From assembly GCF_000342005.1 (NCBI RefSeq), contig NZ_AOHO01000020.1:62001-126000 (forward strand): DNA of 64,000 nucleotides. The letters are read 5' to 3'. The translations under genes and the position numbers were made by a program. The notes under the pieces were generated by a model. It was given only the letters and a program-made list of their open reading frames with translations. It searched no databases and was not told the origin of the DNA. Of this stretch, positions 56,075 through 63,429 are shown in pieces. The first letter of the stretch is position 1; every line of letters begins with the position of its first letter. The stretch is from Amycolatopsis decaplanina DSM 44594. GTDB lineage: Bacteria; Actinomycetota; Actinomycetes; Mycobacteriales; Pseudonocardiaceae.

Positions 56075-56090
56075 CCTCGGCATGCCGAGG
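56075..56090. promoter_or_regulatory. 16-bp perfect palindrome, possible operator
   Basis: CCTCGGCATGCCGAGG, upstream of the rhodanese-thioredoxin unit. It is too short for the family repeats nearby and could be an operator or a small hairpin. Confidence 0.4.
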
Positions 56091-56174
56091 GGTTATCGAG
56101 TGTGCGCCGGCCTCGTGAGTGGTAAGTCGTGTTCTATTGAGGGGTAAGGCAAACGTGGCGTGGTGTCGGGGCGT

Positions 56175-56225
56175 GTCGCGAAAGCCACTTTCGCGACGTG
56201 GGATGTCCCGAAAGTGGCTTTCGCG
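56175..56225. repeat. Family A double palindrome
   Basis: GTCGCGAAAGCCACTTTCGCGAC, a gtgggatgtccc linker, then GAAAGTGGCTTTCGCG. Nearly the same as 1997-2050, including the GATGTCCC linker, although the two sites are 54 kb apart. Confidence 0.85.
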
Positions 56226-56254
56226 GCGTTGGCGGTGGCGGACCGTGGTGGGGT

Positions 56255-56300
56255 CTCGTGAGTGGTGAGGACGGTTCTAACCGTCCTCACCACTCACGAG
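56255..56300. repeat. Family C palindrome after the LysR gene
   Basis: CTCGTGAGTGGTGAGGACGG, ttctaa, then the complement. Compared with 7581 it has a paired A-to-G change in each arm (GGTGAGG/CCTCACC), so pairing is preserved by compensation. Confidence 0.9.
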
Positions 56301-56320
56301 GTTCCGCGGCCCTTGCCTCG

Positions 56321-57274
56321 CTATCCGGCGGCCGGGCGGCCGTGGCGGTGCAGCCAAGCGCGGTACGGCGCCGTCCGCTCGGCGAGCCGCCAATATCCAG
56401 CCTTCGCCTCGGTGGCGAGTTCCGGGACGCCGGGCGCGCACGGGCCGTCCTCCCGCCAGGCGAGCACATGCCGCACACACATCGGCGCGCCCGCCAGCGG
56501 CCGGATGGCCAGTCCGTCCGACGGCGGCCGGGTCGGCTGGATCAGCGCGACGCCGTACCCGCCGCCGACCAGATCCTCCCGTGTGGTGTCGATGTCGACG
56601 TCGTGGGTGATCCGGGGATCGAAACCGTGCGCGAGACACATTTCGCGGAACACCACCCGGCAGCCGTCACCGCCGCTCGACACGATCCAGTCCTCCCCGG
56701 CCAGTTCTGCGAGTTCGATCTCCTGTTCGCCGGCGAGCGGATGTCCCGCGGGCACCGCGACGAACGACGGCTCCTCGACCAGGGTCATGGTCCGTACCTC
56801 CGGCGGCACGGGGAGGCCGCGTCCGCCGCAGATCATGATCAGCGCGAGATCGATGCCCCGGTTCGCGACCTGCGCGAGCAGCCGCGTGCGCGAGGTGTCC
56901 GTCCGCGTGCGGAACGGTTCGCCCGGCCGCAGGTCGCGCAGCCCGCCGAGCAGCGAACCCGTGATGGCGCTGTCGTTCCAGCCGATCCTGATCGATTCGC
57001 CCGTCTCGGGTTCCTGGCGGTGGAAGTCGTGTTCCAGTTCGTCGAAGGTGAGCACGATCGCCTTCGCCCGCCGCAGGATCAGGGCGCCGAGTTCGGTGGG
57101 CCGCACGCCGTGCTGGTCGCGGTGGAACAGTGACCCGCCGACCATCCGCTCGATCCGGCGCAACTGGTGGCTGAGCGCGGGCTGCCCGAGCCCCAGTCCG
57201 GCGGCGGCGCGGTTGAGGCTGCCGGCGGAAGCGATCTCACAGATCACGCGAAGATGCCGAACCTGAATCTCCAT
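56321..57274 (-). CDS. LysR-family regulator divergent from the cyclodipeptide synthase
   Basis: A 317-aa LTTR. The helix-turn-helix (about 1-60) has VRHLRVICEIASAGSLNRAAAGLGLGQPALSHQLRRIE (parts), followed by a substrate-binding domain (about 90-295). ATG 57274 fits the family; TATACG on the minus strand 5 nt before it may be a leaderless -10. Divergent from the synthase operon, the classic LysR-target layout. Ligand unknown; a cyclodipeptide or transported base are candidates. Confidence 0.9.
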   Translation of the reverse strand: MEIQVRHLRVICEIASAGSLNRAAAGLGLGQPALSHQLRRIERMVGGSLFHRDQHGVRPTELGALILRRAKAIVLTFDELEHDFHRQEPETGESIRIGWNDSAITGSLLGGLRDLRPGEPFRTRTDTSRTRLLAQVANRGIDLALIMICGGRGLPVPPEVRTMTLVEEPSFVAVPAGHPLAGEQEIELAELAGEDWIVSSGGDGCRVVFREMCLAHGFDPRITHDVDIDTTREDLVGGGYGVALIQPTRPPSDGLAIRPLAGAPMCVRHVLAWREDGPCAPGVPELATEAKAGYWRLAERTAPYRAWLHRHGRPAAG

Positions 57275-57315
57275 GACTTCGTATACCGCGACCCGTTCGC
57301 GCCCGGCACCTCCGA

Positions 57316-57342
57316 AAGTCGAGATCCGCGACTTCTTATAAC
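57316..57342 (+). promoter_or_regulatory. Promoter and probable LysR operator of the cyclodipeptide synthase operon
   Basis: An inverted repeat AAGTCG-agatccg-CGACTT (57316-57321 and 57329-57334) precedes TATAAC (57337-57342), a good -10. The repeat covers the -35 zone, where LysR proteins bind to activate. Transcription would start near 57349, downstream of the GTG at 57346. Confidence 0.55.
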
Positions 57343-57441
57343 CCGGTGACAACATTCGATGGCAATACCCGCACCATCGGGCCGTGGCTACATTCGGTCG
57401 ACGCCTCTTCTCCCCGCATATCCCGCGAATCAGGAGCCGTC

Positions 57442-58128
57442 TTGCCGCGACCACTGCCGCTCACCGAGCATTGCGCCGATCCGCTGGCGCTGGCCGAGCA
57501 CGTTTGCATCGGCGTCAGCCCGTTCAACAGCTATTTCACCGTTGATCGTATCGCCGATCTCGCCCGCTGGGCCATGTCGGCCTTTCGCGGTTTTCATTTC
57601 TTCGTCCCCGACGGCCCGTCCGCGTTCACCCTCGAAGCGCTCGGCTATGACCCGGTCCGTGCCGCGCAGAAGGCGCAGCGGCAAGGCAATTACACGCGGA
57701 ACAAGATCGTCCGGGCGTTGCAGCAGGTCTGCCCTTCGGATCCGCACACGCTGATCCTGGACGCCGCGGCACTCGAGGCCGACAGTGCGTATCTCGGCCT
57801 GCTTTCCGAGGCGCACCATCGTTTCGCCACCGACCCGGAATTCGCCGAGCACTGCCTCGGTGCCACGGGCTGGGTGCTGGACCGGCGGCTGCCCGAAGGC
57901 GAACACCCCACGCGTGACCAGCTGCGCAGCGCGGTCCGGTACTTCCTCGCCGAGCTGCCGATGTTCGTCGGCACCGTCGCCGTGGCCGGGGTCGGCAGTT
58001 CCGTGTTCGCCTATCACCAGCGGGTCGCGTTCCTCGAACGGCTCTACCGCGGCGAACTGTCCTGGCGGCCGTTGCCTGGTCAGGGCTTCGTCGTCCTCGA
58101 GCAAGCCGTCCCGGAACGGGCGGAGTGA
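57442..58128 (+). CDS. tRNA-dependent cyclodipeptide synthase
   Basis: A 228-aa enzyme that takes two aminoacyl-tRNAs and forms a cyclic dipeptide. It aligns with AlbC at a constant offset of 11: catalytic S26 in IGVSPFNSYF, N29, Y167 and E171 in RYFLAELPMF, Y191 and H192 in VFAYHQR. N29/Y191/H192 place it in the NYH subfamily. TTG start chosen because AGGAG precedes it and the promoter start point falls after the GTG at 57346, which would add 32 unconserved residues. Amino acid choice cannot be read from sequence here. GTGA overlap with the permease. Confidence 0.9.
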   Translation: MPRPLPLTEHCADPLALAEHVCIGVSPFNSYFTVDRIADLARWAMSAFRGFHFFVPDGPSAFTLEALGYDPVRAAQKAQRQGNYTRNKIVRALQQVCPSDPHTLILDAAALEADSAYLGLLSEAHHRFATDPEFAEHCLGATGWVLDRRLPEGEHPTRDQLRSAVRYFLAELPMFVGTVAVAGVGSSVFAYHQRVAFLERLYRGELSWRPLPGQGFVVLEQAVPERAE

Positions 58129-59444
58129 CCGTGGAACACGACGACTTCTCCCTGCGCCGGGTTCCCGCCGAACGCCGTTACTCCTGGATTTCCGTCGCAC
58201 TGCAACGGTTCGGGCAGGTGTCCTCGTTCCACCAGTTCCTGCTCGGCGCGGTACTCGGTTTCGGCATGACCTTCCGGGACGCGGTACTGGCCATCACGAT
58301 CGGTTCGGTACTGCTGGAGATCATCACCATCCTGATGGGCGTCGCCGGCACCCGGGAGGGGCTTTCGACGTCGGTGCTCGCGCGCTGGACCGGGTTCGGC
58401 ACCGGCGGATCCTCGCTGGTCGGGCTCCTGATGACGGTGAGCCTGGCGGGCTGGTTCGGGGTGCAGAACGACGTGTTCGCCCACGGTCTCCACGCCTTGA
58501 TGGGCGGCCCGCCGGTGTGGGTGTGGGCGCTCGCGGGCGGCGCGCTGGTCACCATGATCGTCGTGTTCGGCTTCCACGCGATGGCCTGGACGGCGTATCT
58601 GACGGTGCCCGCTTTCCTCGCGCTGGCGGGGTTTTCGATCATCTCCGCACTCGGCGACCATTCGCTGCCCGTACTGATGTCCGAGCCGCCGCCGGGACCG
58701 TCGATGTCGCTGGCGCAAGGCACCACGCTGGTGGCGGGCGCGTTCATCATGGGCGCGATCATGACGCCGGACATGACCCGGTTCAACCGGACCGCGTCCG
58801 ACGTGGTGAAGCAGACCCTGGTCAGCGTCACCTTGGGCCAGTACCTGATCGGCCTGATCGGGGTCCTGCTCGCGCACGCGGCGAAAAGCGCCGACGTGGT
58901 CGGGATCATCACCTCGTCGTCCGGTGTGCTCGGCACGCTGATCCTCGTCACCGCGATCCTGAAGATCAACGACTGGAACCTCTATTCGTCCTCGCTCGGG
59001 CTGGTGAACACCGTGCAGGTGCTGCTGTCCCGTCGGTTGGACCGCACCACCGCGACCCTGCTGCTCGGCGGTCTCGGCACGGTGCTCTCCGCGATCGGCA
59101 TCCTCGACCACTTCACCACCTTTCTGACGTGGGTCGGCGTGGTCACGCCGCCGGTGGCGGGAGTGGTGATCGCCGAGTACTACGTGGTCCGGCGCTGGAA
59201 ACCGGATTTGGAAGCCACCCGCGCGTCCGGGGAGCTGCCGTCCGCCTGCCCGTCTTGGGTTCCGGCCGCGCTGATCTGCTGGGTGGCCGGGGCCGCGGTG
59301 GGGGCCTGGCTGCCCTGGGGAATCCCCACGGTGAACTCCGTTTCCGGTGCTTTTCTCCTGTATATTCTTCTCGGCAGACGGACCACGGCCGCGGTGCTTC
59401 CCGCGGCGATGACTTCTTCCGGCGGGTCGAAAACCCGTTCGTGA
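58125..59444 (+). CDS. NCS1-family (cytosine/purine permease-like) transporter
   Basis: A 439-aa protein with about 12 membrane helices, of the nucleobase-cation-symport-1 family (CodB/allantoin type). It has FGMTFRDAVLAITIGSVL and the NDWNLYSSSLGLVN segment seen in cytosine permeases. Start overlaps the synthase stop and the end overlaps the LysR start, both by GTGA, so it is fixed within the operon. It may import a nucleobase or transport the cyclodipeptide or a precursor. Confidence 0.87.
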   Translation: MTVEHDDFSLRRVPAERRYSWISVALQRFGQVSSFHQFLLGAVLGFGMTFRDAVLAITIGSVLLEIITILMGVAGTREGLSTSVLARWTGFGTGGSSLVGLLMTVSLAGWFGVQNDVFAHGLHALMGGPPVWVWALAGGALVTMIVVFGFHAMAWTAYLTVPAFLALAGFSIISALGDHSLPVLMSEPPPGPSMSLAQGTTLVAGAFIMGAIMTPDMTRFNRTASDVVKQTLVSVTLGQYLIGLIGVLLAHAAKSADVVGIITSSSGVLGTLILVTAILKINDWNLYSSSLGLVNTVQVLLSRRLDRTTATLLLGGLGTVLSAIGILDHFTTFLTWVGVVTPPVAGVVIAEYYVVRRWKPDLEATRASGELPSACPSWVPAALICWVAGAAVGAWLPWGIPTVNSVSGAFLLYILLGRRTTAAVLPAAMTSSGGSKTRS

Positions 59445-60421
59445 CAAAGGAGTTCGACGTCGTACAGCTGGATGTCCACCACCTGCGGGTGATCCGGGCG
59501 ATCGCGGACACGGGCAGCCTTTCCCGCGCCGCGATCGCGCTCGGTGTCACCCAGCCCGCGGTTTCCGCGCAACTCAAACGGCTGGAGAACATGCTGGGCT
59601 ACCAGCTGTTCGACCGGCGCGAGGGCGGCGTGACACCGACCCCGATGGGCGAACTGCTGTTGCGCCGCACCGCCGCTTTGCTGCCACAGCTGGACAAACT
59701 TCTCGAAGACATCGAGCAGCGCGTCTGCCCCAGCGGCCCGCCCGGCGTCGTCCGGGTGGCCGCGGTGGCCAGCGCGCTGGTGGCGCGTCTGCCTTCGCTG
59801 GTGACCAGGCTGTGGCCCGAGGTCTCCGAGGTGCAGGTCGTGCACGACGACCATCCCGAGCGGCTGCTGCCGCTGCTGGCCCAGCGGCGCGCGGAATTGG
59901 GGCTGGTCAAGGACTATCCGGGATACGAGCTCGAAGTCCCCGCGAACGTGGACACCGCGGTGGTGGTGACCGAGCCGACCTTCGTCCTGCTGCCGGAATT
60001 CCATCCGCTGGCGCGCGAGGAGGTCATCGACCTGCGCGACCTGCGGGACGAATCATGGGTGATGGTGTCCGATTCGTCGGCGGCCACGTTCACCAAGTAT
60101 TTCGCCGACACCTGCGCGCGGCACGGTTTCAGCCCGTCGTTCACCCATCAGGTGACTTCGCAGCAAGTGGCGCTGTTGGTGGTCAAGGCGGGCGCGGTCG
60201 GTCTGTCCCAGCCGATCTGCGATCCCGTGAACCTCGGTATCGTGACCCGGCCACTGCGCGGGGATGTGTTGCCGCGCAGGCATGTTCTCGCTTGGAACAG
60301 GGAGACCTTCGTGGCGGGACGGCGGGAGGAGCTGATCTCCGCCGTGGTCGAGACGTACTGGGCCGAGGCGCGGACGGCACCGGTCTACGCCGCATACCTG
60401 GATAAGACTCGTGAGTGGTAA
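59441..60421 (+). CDS. Second LysR-family regulator, in the cyclodipeptide operon
   Basis: A 326-aa LTTR with HHLRVIRAIADTGSLSRAAIALGVTQPAVSAQLKRLE (parts) as helix-turn-helix and a substrate-binding domain (about 95-305). It is related to the divergent LysR at 56321: both have a Val/Leu-His-His/Arg-His-Leu-Arg-Val-I start and the same LAWxRE near the C-terminus. GTG start by overlap. Its last residues (TREW) and TAA stop come from the family C palindrome at 60408. Confidence 0.9.
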   Translation: MTKEFDVVQLDVHHLRVIRAIADTGSLSRAAIALGVTQPAVSAQLKRLENMLGYQLFDRREGGVTPTPMGELLLRRTAALLPQLDKLLEDIEQRVCPSGPPGVVRVAAVASALVARLPSLVTRLWPEVSEVQVVHDDHPERLLPLLAQRRAELGLVKDYPGYELEVPANVDTAVVVTEPTFVLLPEFHPLAREEVIDLRDLRDESWVMVSDSSAATFTKYFADTCARHGFSPSFTHQVTSQQVALLVVKAGAVGLSQPICDPVNLGIVTRPLRGDVLPRRHVLAWNRETFVAGRREELISAVVETYWAEARTAPVYAAYLDKTREW

Positions 60422-60453
60422 GGACGGTTAGAACCGTCCTTACCACTCACGAG
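60408..60453. repeat. Family C palindrome ending the cyclodipeptide operon
   Basis: CTCGTGAGTGGTAAGGACGG, ttagaa, then the complement. It supplies the LysR stop codon (gtggTAA). Matches 7581 in both arms; only the loop differs. Confidence 0.92.
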
Positions 60454-60484
60454 CCCACCACGGTTCGCCGCTCAGGTCATCTGA

Positions 60485-60541
60485 TGTACATGAAGGCCCC
60501 CTTCCTTGCGCTAGGCGCAAGGAAGGAGGCCTTCATGTACA
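60485..60541. repeat. Family B palindrome
   Basis: TGTACATGAAGGCCCCCTTC then CTTGCG, loop ctagg, and the complement with one mismatch. Between the operon and the convergent M1-like gene. Confidence 0.85.
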
Positions 60542-60582
60542 GGGAACACCTGGACCGACCGTCCACCCCTGCCTCCACCAAG

Positions 60583-60605
60583 GTTGCGAAAGAGGCTTTC
60601 GCAAC
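60583..60605. repeat. Single family A palindrome
   Basis: GTTGCGAAAG-agg-CTTTCGCAAC. The same core as 1997 and 56175, but with GTTGC/GCAAC ends, a compensated change. Confidence 0.75.
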
Positions 60606-60635
60606 ATGCCACATCTGCCTATACCGCTCCGCCGG

Positions 60636-60658
60636 AACCGTCCTTACCACTCACGAGG
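60636..60658. repeat. Half family C element
   Basis: AACCGTCCTTACCACTCACGAG without its left arm, just after the M1-like stop. It is the complement of the left arm at 60408, so long-range pairing is possible. Confidence 0.7.
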
Positions 60659-60665
60659 TTCTGTG

Positions 60666-62108
60666 TCACTTCCGGGGAAAGAGGAGTTCGTCCGGCGGCC
60701 GCACCGTGCCGTCCAGCCAAGCGTGATTGAACTCGCCGAGGTCGCGCTGGGTCATCGCGGAGACGTAGAGCTCGAAGTCGTGCCAGTTCTGGTTCCCCTG
60801 CGGGTTGATCATCGGGAAGCCCGCCATGATCTGGAAGAACGCGTCGTCGCCGATGAGACGGCGCAGCGCGTGCACCATCAGCACCGCTTTGGTCGTCGGC
60901 GCGAATTCGGTGCCCTTGCCAGGATCGGTGAGCTTCGGCGCCCAGAAACCCGCGTCGCCGCTCACCTTGGCCACCATCTCGCGGTATCGCCGGTCCAGGT
61001 CGACGCCGTTCTTGGTCTCGTCCCACAGCCAGACCGCGTACCGCGCGACGGACTCGGCCATCAGCGCGTCGCGCCACATCTTGCCGCTCACCCCGGCTCC
61101 CCACCATTGGTACGCGGTGGCGTACACCAGATCGGCGATGGTGGCCGAGCGGCCGTACACCGGCCGGGTCTGGGCGCCGTGCGTGTAGCCGAGGGAGCGG
61201 TCGAGGAACAGCCCGCCCGCCGCCGATTGCGGGTAATCGCCGAACTTCCCGGTGAGGAATTCCAGCACCTCGGGCAGTTTGCCACCGATCTCGCGCTTGT
61301 CGACGGCGCACGGGTGATAGGCGTTGATCGCCGTCCGCCCGCCGGGAAGCGTGATCTTCTCGACCTCCCAGCGCCCGATGCCGAGCATCGCCGTGCTCGG
61401 CGCGAGCGCGGTTTCCTCCGACCAGGTGATGGTGTGCCGCCCGAGGCCCGCCGGCCCGTCGGAGACCTGAGAACCGTTGCCCAGCACGGAGAATTCGTCC
61501 AGGACGGTGACGGAGACGCGCAAGGTCGCCTTGTCGGCTTCGGTGCCGTTGACCGGGAACCAGGTCATCGCCGAACGCGGCTGGCCGGTGGCGACGGCGG
61601 AATCGCCGTAAGCGGCCAGCCAGCCGACCCGGCCGCGCGCCGTGACGATCGGCTCCGGGCGCCCGTCGTAACCGACCACCACGGTGAACCGCTCGCCCTT
61701 GGCCAACGGGGTCCGCGGGGTGATCACCAGCTCGTGTTCGCCCGCCCGGCGGAACGCGGCGGCGACCCCGCCGACGGTCACCGACCGTACGGTGAGGCCG
61801 CGCAGGTCGAGATCGAACCGGTTCAGGTCCTGGGTGGCCGTCGCGGTGATCGTCGCTCTGCCGCTCAACAGCATCGAGTAAGGCGCATAGTCCAACGCGA
61901 GCGAGTAGTTGTCGACGTCGTAACCGCCGTTGCCGTCCTTCGGGTAGTAAGGATCGGGGCCGAGGACGGTGCCGTCGGGTGAGACGTGCACGTACCCGTC
62001 GCTGCCGGGTGCCGGCTGGGCCACCGCCGAAGCCGGGCAGGCGCCGATCATCGTGGTGGCGAGCAACGCGGTGCACAGTGGCTCCTGCCACCGAATCCGC
62101 ACGGTCAT
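60666..62108 (-). CDS. Secreted M1 peptidase homologue with destroyed zinc site
   Basis: A 480-aa paralog of the M1 genes at 41914 and 52966, with signal peptide (about 1-30) and the shared DPYYPKDGNGGYDVDNY block. At the active site HExxH is Y329-A-T-A-Y333; only the third ligand, E352, remains, at the normal spacing. It cannot bind catalytic zinc in the M1 manner and is probably a binding protein or inhibitor rather than an enzyme. The frame is full length, so it is not a simple pseudogene. Confidence 0.88.
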   Translation of the reverse strand: MTVRIRWQEPLCTALLATTMIGACPASAVAQPAPGSDGYVHVSPDGTVLGPDPYYPKDGNGGYDVDNYSLALDYAPYSMLLSGRATITATATQDLNRFDLDLRGLTVRSVTVGGVAAAFRRAGEHELVITPRTPLAKGERFTVVVGYDGRPEPIVTARGRVGWLAAYGDSAVATGQPRSAMTWFPVNGTEADKATLRVSVTVLDEFSVLGNGSQVSDGPAGLGRHTITWSEETALAPSTAMLGIGRWEVEKITLPGGRTAINAYHPCAVDKREIGGKLPEVLEFLTGKFGDYPQSAAGGLFLDRSLGYTHGAQTRPVYGRSATIADLVYATAYQWWGAGVSGKMWRDALMAESVARYAVWLWDETKNGVDLDRRYREMVAKVSGDAGFWAPKLTDPGKGTEFAPTTKAVLMVHALRRLIGDDAFFQIMAGFPMINPQGNQNWHDFELYVSAMTQRDLGEFNHAWLDGTVRPPDELLFPRK

Positions 62109-62274
62109 GAACGAGCCTTCTCTCTACGGGGGAGGATGTCCGGTCATCGTGCGTACGTCCGCGCCGCGCGCGGCACTGCCGGCCGGTCATGCCGCCGGGT
62201 TATCCCGGCCGATAACCGCGCGGCATACCCGCCAGGGACTATCCCGCGCCGCGCGGGGGAGAGATCGTCGAGGA

Positions 62275-63429
62275 ATGCTGCCCCTCCCGGCGCTGCTCGC
62301 GCTGACCACCACGGTCTTCCTCGGCTGCCTCACCGAAGTGCTGCCCGCAGGGCTTCTGCTGGGGATGTCCGCGGATCTGGGAGTCTCCCCGTCTGCCACA
62401 GGTCAGCTGGTGACGGTCTACGCGATCACGACCGCGCTCACCGCCATTCCGCTCACCGGAGCGACCCTCCGGGTTCCGCGCAAACGCTTGCTGCTGGCGC
62501 TGATCGCCGGCTTCCTGGTCACCAACCTGGTGATCGCCGTGTCCTCGTCGTACCCGCTGATCCTGGCCGCACGGGTCGCTTCCGGGGCGTTGACCGGGGT
62601 GATGTGGTCCCTCGTCGCCGGCTACGCGATGCGTCTCGCCCCGCCGGGACTCACCGGGCGCGCGCTGGCCGTTGCCATGTCCGGCACGCCGATCGGCTTC
62701 GCACTGGGGGTGCCCGCCGGTACCGCGCTCGGCGAACTGGCCGACTGGCGCTGGGCGTTCGCCGCGATGGCGCTGATCAGCGTGCCGCTGCTGGCTTGGG
62801 TGCTCGTCGCGGTGCCCGCCGTGCCCGCGGATCCGGCCGTGCCCACCCGGCCACTGGCCGCGTCACGTCTGCCGGGGATGCGGCCCGTGCTGGCGACGGT
62901 GGCGCTGTTCTCGTTGGGGCACAACGTGGCCTACACCTACATCGGTCCGGTTCTCGCCGGACTGGACGCGGCGCCGATGCTGGGTGCTGCCCTGCTGGTG
63001 TTCGGTTGTGCCACGGTGGGCGGGCTGGTGGCGGTCGGCTCCGCGCTCGACGGCCGTCCTCGCGCCGTACTGCTGTCCTGCACCGCCGTGACCGCCGCCG
63101 CCATCGTCCTGGTGGGGATCAGCGACGGTGCCCACGGTCTGGTGCTGGCCGCCGCGGGCCTGTGGGGCCTGGGGTTCGGCGGCGCACCGACCGCTTTCCA
63201 GGCCGTCACCGCCTTGCTCGCGGGCCCCACGGCCGACGCCGCCCAGTCGCTCACTATCGCGGCCTGGAACGGCGCCGTCGCCGGGGGAGCGCTCATCGGT
63301 GGTCTGCTGCTGCCGCTGGGAGCGTCCCTGCTCCCTTGGTGTGCCGCCTTGGTGATCCTCTCGCCGCTGTCGTTCAGCCGGCGAGTCGTGCTTTCAGCGC
63401 CCGCGGATCGGTGCCGGAGCCGACGATGA
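62275..63429 (+). CDS. MFS transporter (AraJ-type efflux permease)
   Basis: A 384-aa protein with about 12 membrane helices, of the DHA1/AraJ sugar- and drug-efflux group (FLGCLTEVLPAGLLLGMSADLGVS at the start). ATG 62275 follows GGGGGAGAG; the region before it (62109-62274) is non-coding. The C-terminus overlaps the amidase gene by 56 bp, so its final 18 residues may not be conserved. It could export a product of the cyclodipeptide locus 2 kb away, but this is conjecture. Confidence 0.85.
   Translation: MLPLPALLALTTTVFLGCLTEVLPAGLLLGMSADLGVSPSATGQLVTVYAITTALTAIPLTGATLRVPRKRLLLALIAGFLVTNLVIAVSSSYPLILAARVASGALTGVMWSLVAGYAMRLAPPGLTGRALAVAMSGTPIGFALGVPAGTALGELADWRWAFAAMALISVPLLAWVLVAVPAVPADPAVPTRPLAASRLPGMRPVLATVALFSLGHNVAYTYIGPVLAGLDAAPMLGAALLVFGCATVGGLVAVGSALDGRPRAVLLSCTAVTAAAIVLVGISDGAHGLVLAAAGLWGLGFGGAPTAFQAVTALLAGPTADAAQSLTIAAWNGAVAGGALIGGLLLPLGASLLPWCAALVILSPLSFSRRVVLSAPADRCRSRR

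Larger units (their letters stand above)
56001..56320. other. Repeat-filled non-coding region
   Basis: 320 bp between the rhodanese start and the LysR stop. It holds the 16-bp palindrome (56075), a half family C element (56111-56135), a double family A element (56175-56225) and a full family C palindrome (56255-56300). No gene is supported. The LysR gene reads into it, so the right-hand palindromes probably terminate LysR. Confidence 0.75.

Noticed and set aside
57785..59440. Long open frame extending the second LysR upstream
   Set aside because: It is the shadow of the CDPS and permease; LysR sequence begins only after 59441.
56321..63429. A complete natural-product cluster with oxidase or P450
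   Set aside because: No cyclodipeptide oxidase, P450, methyltransferase or prenyltransferase is found next to the synthase.
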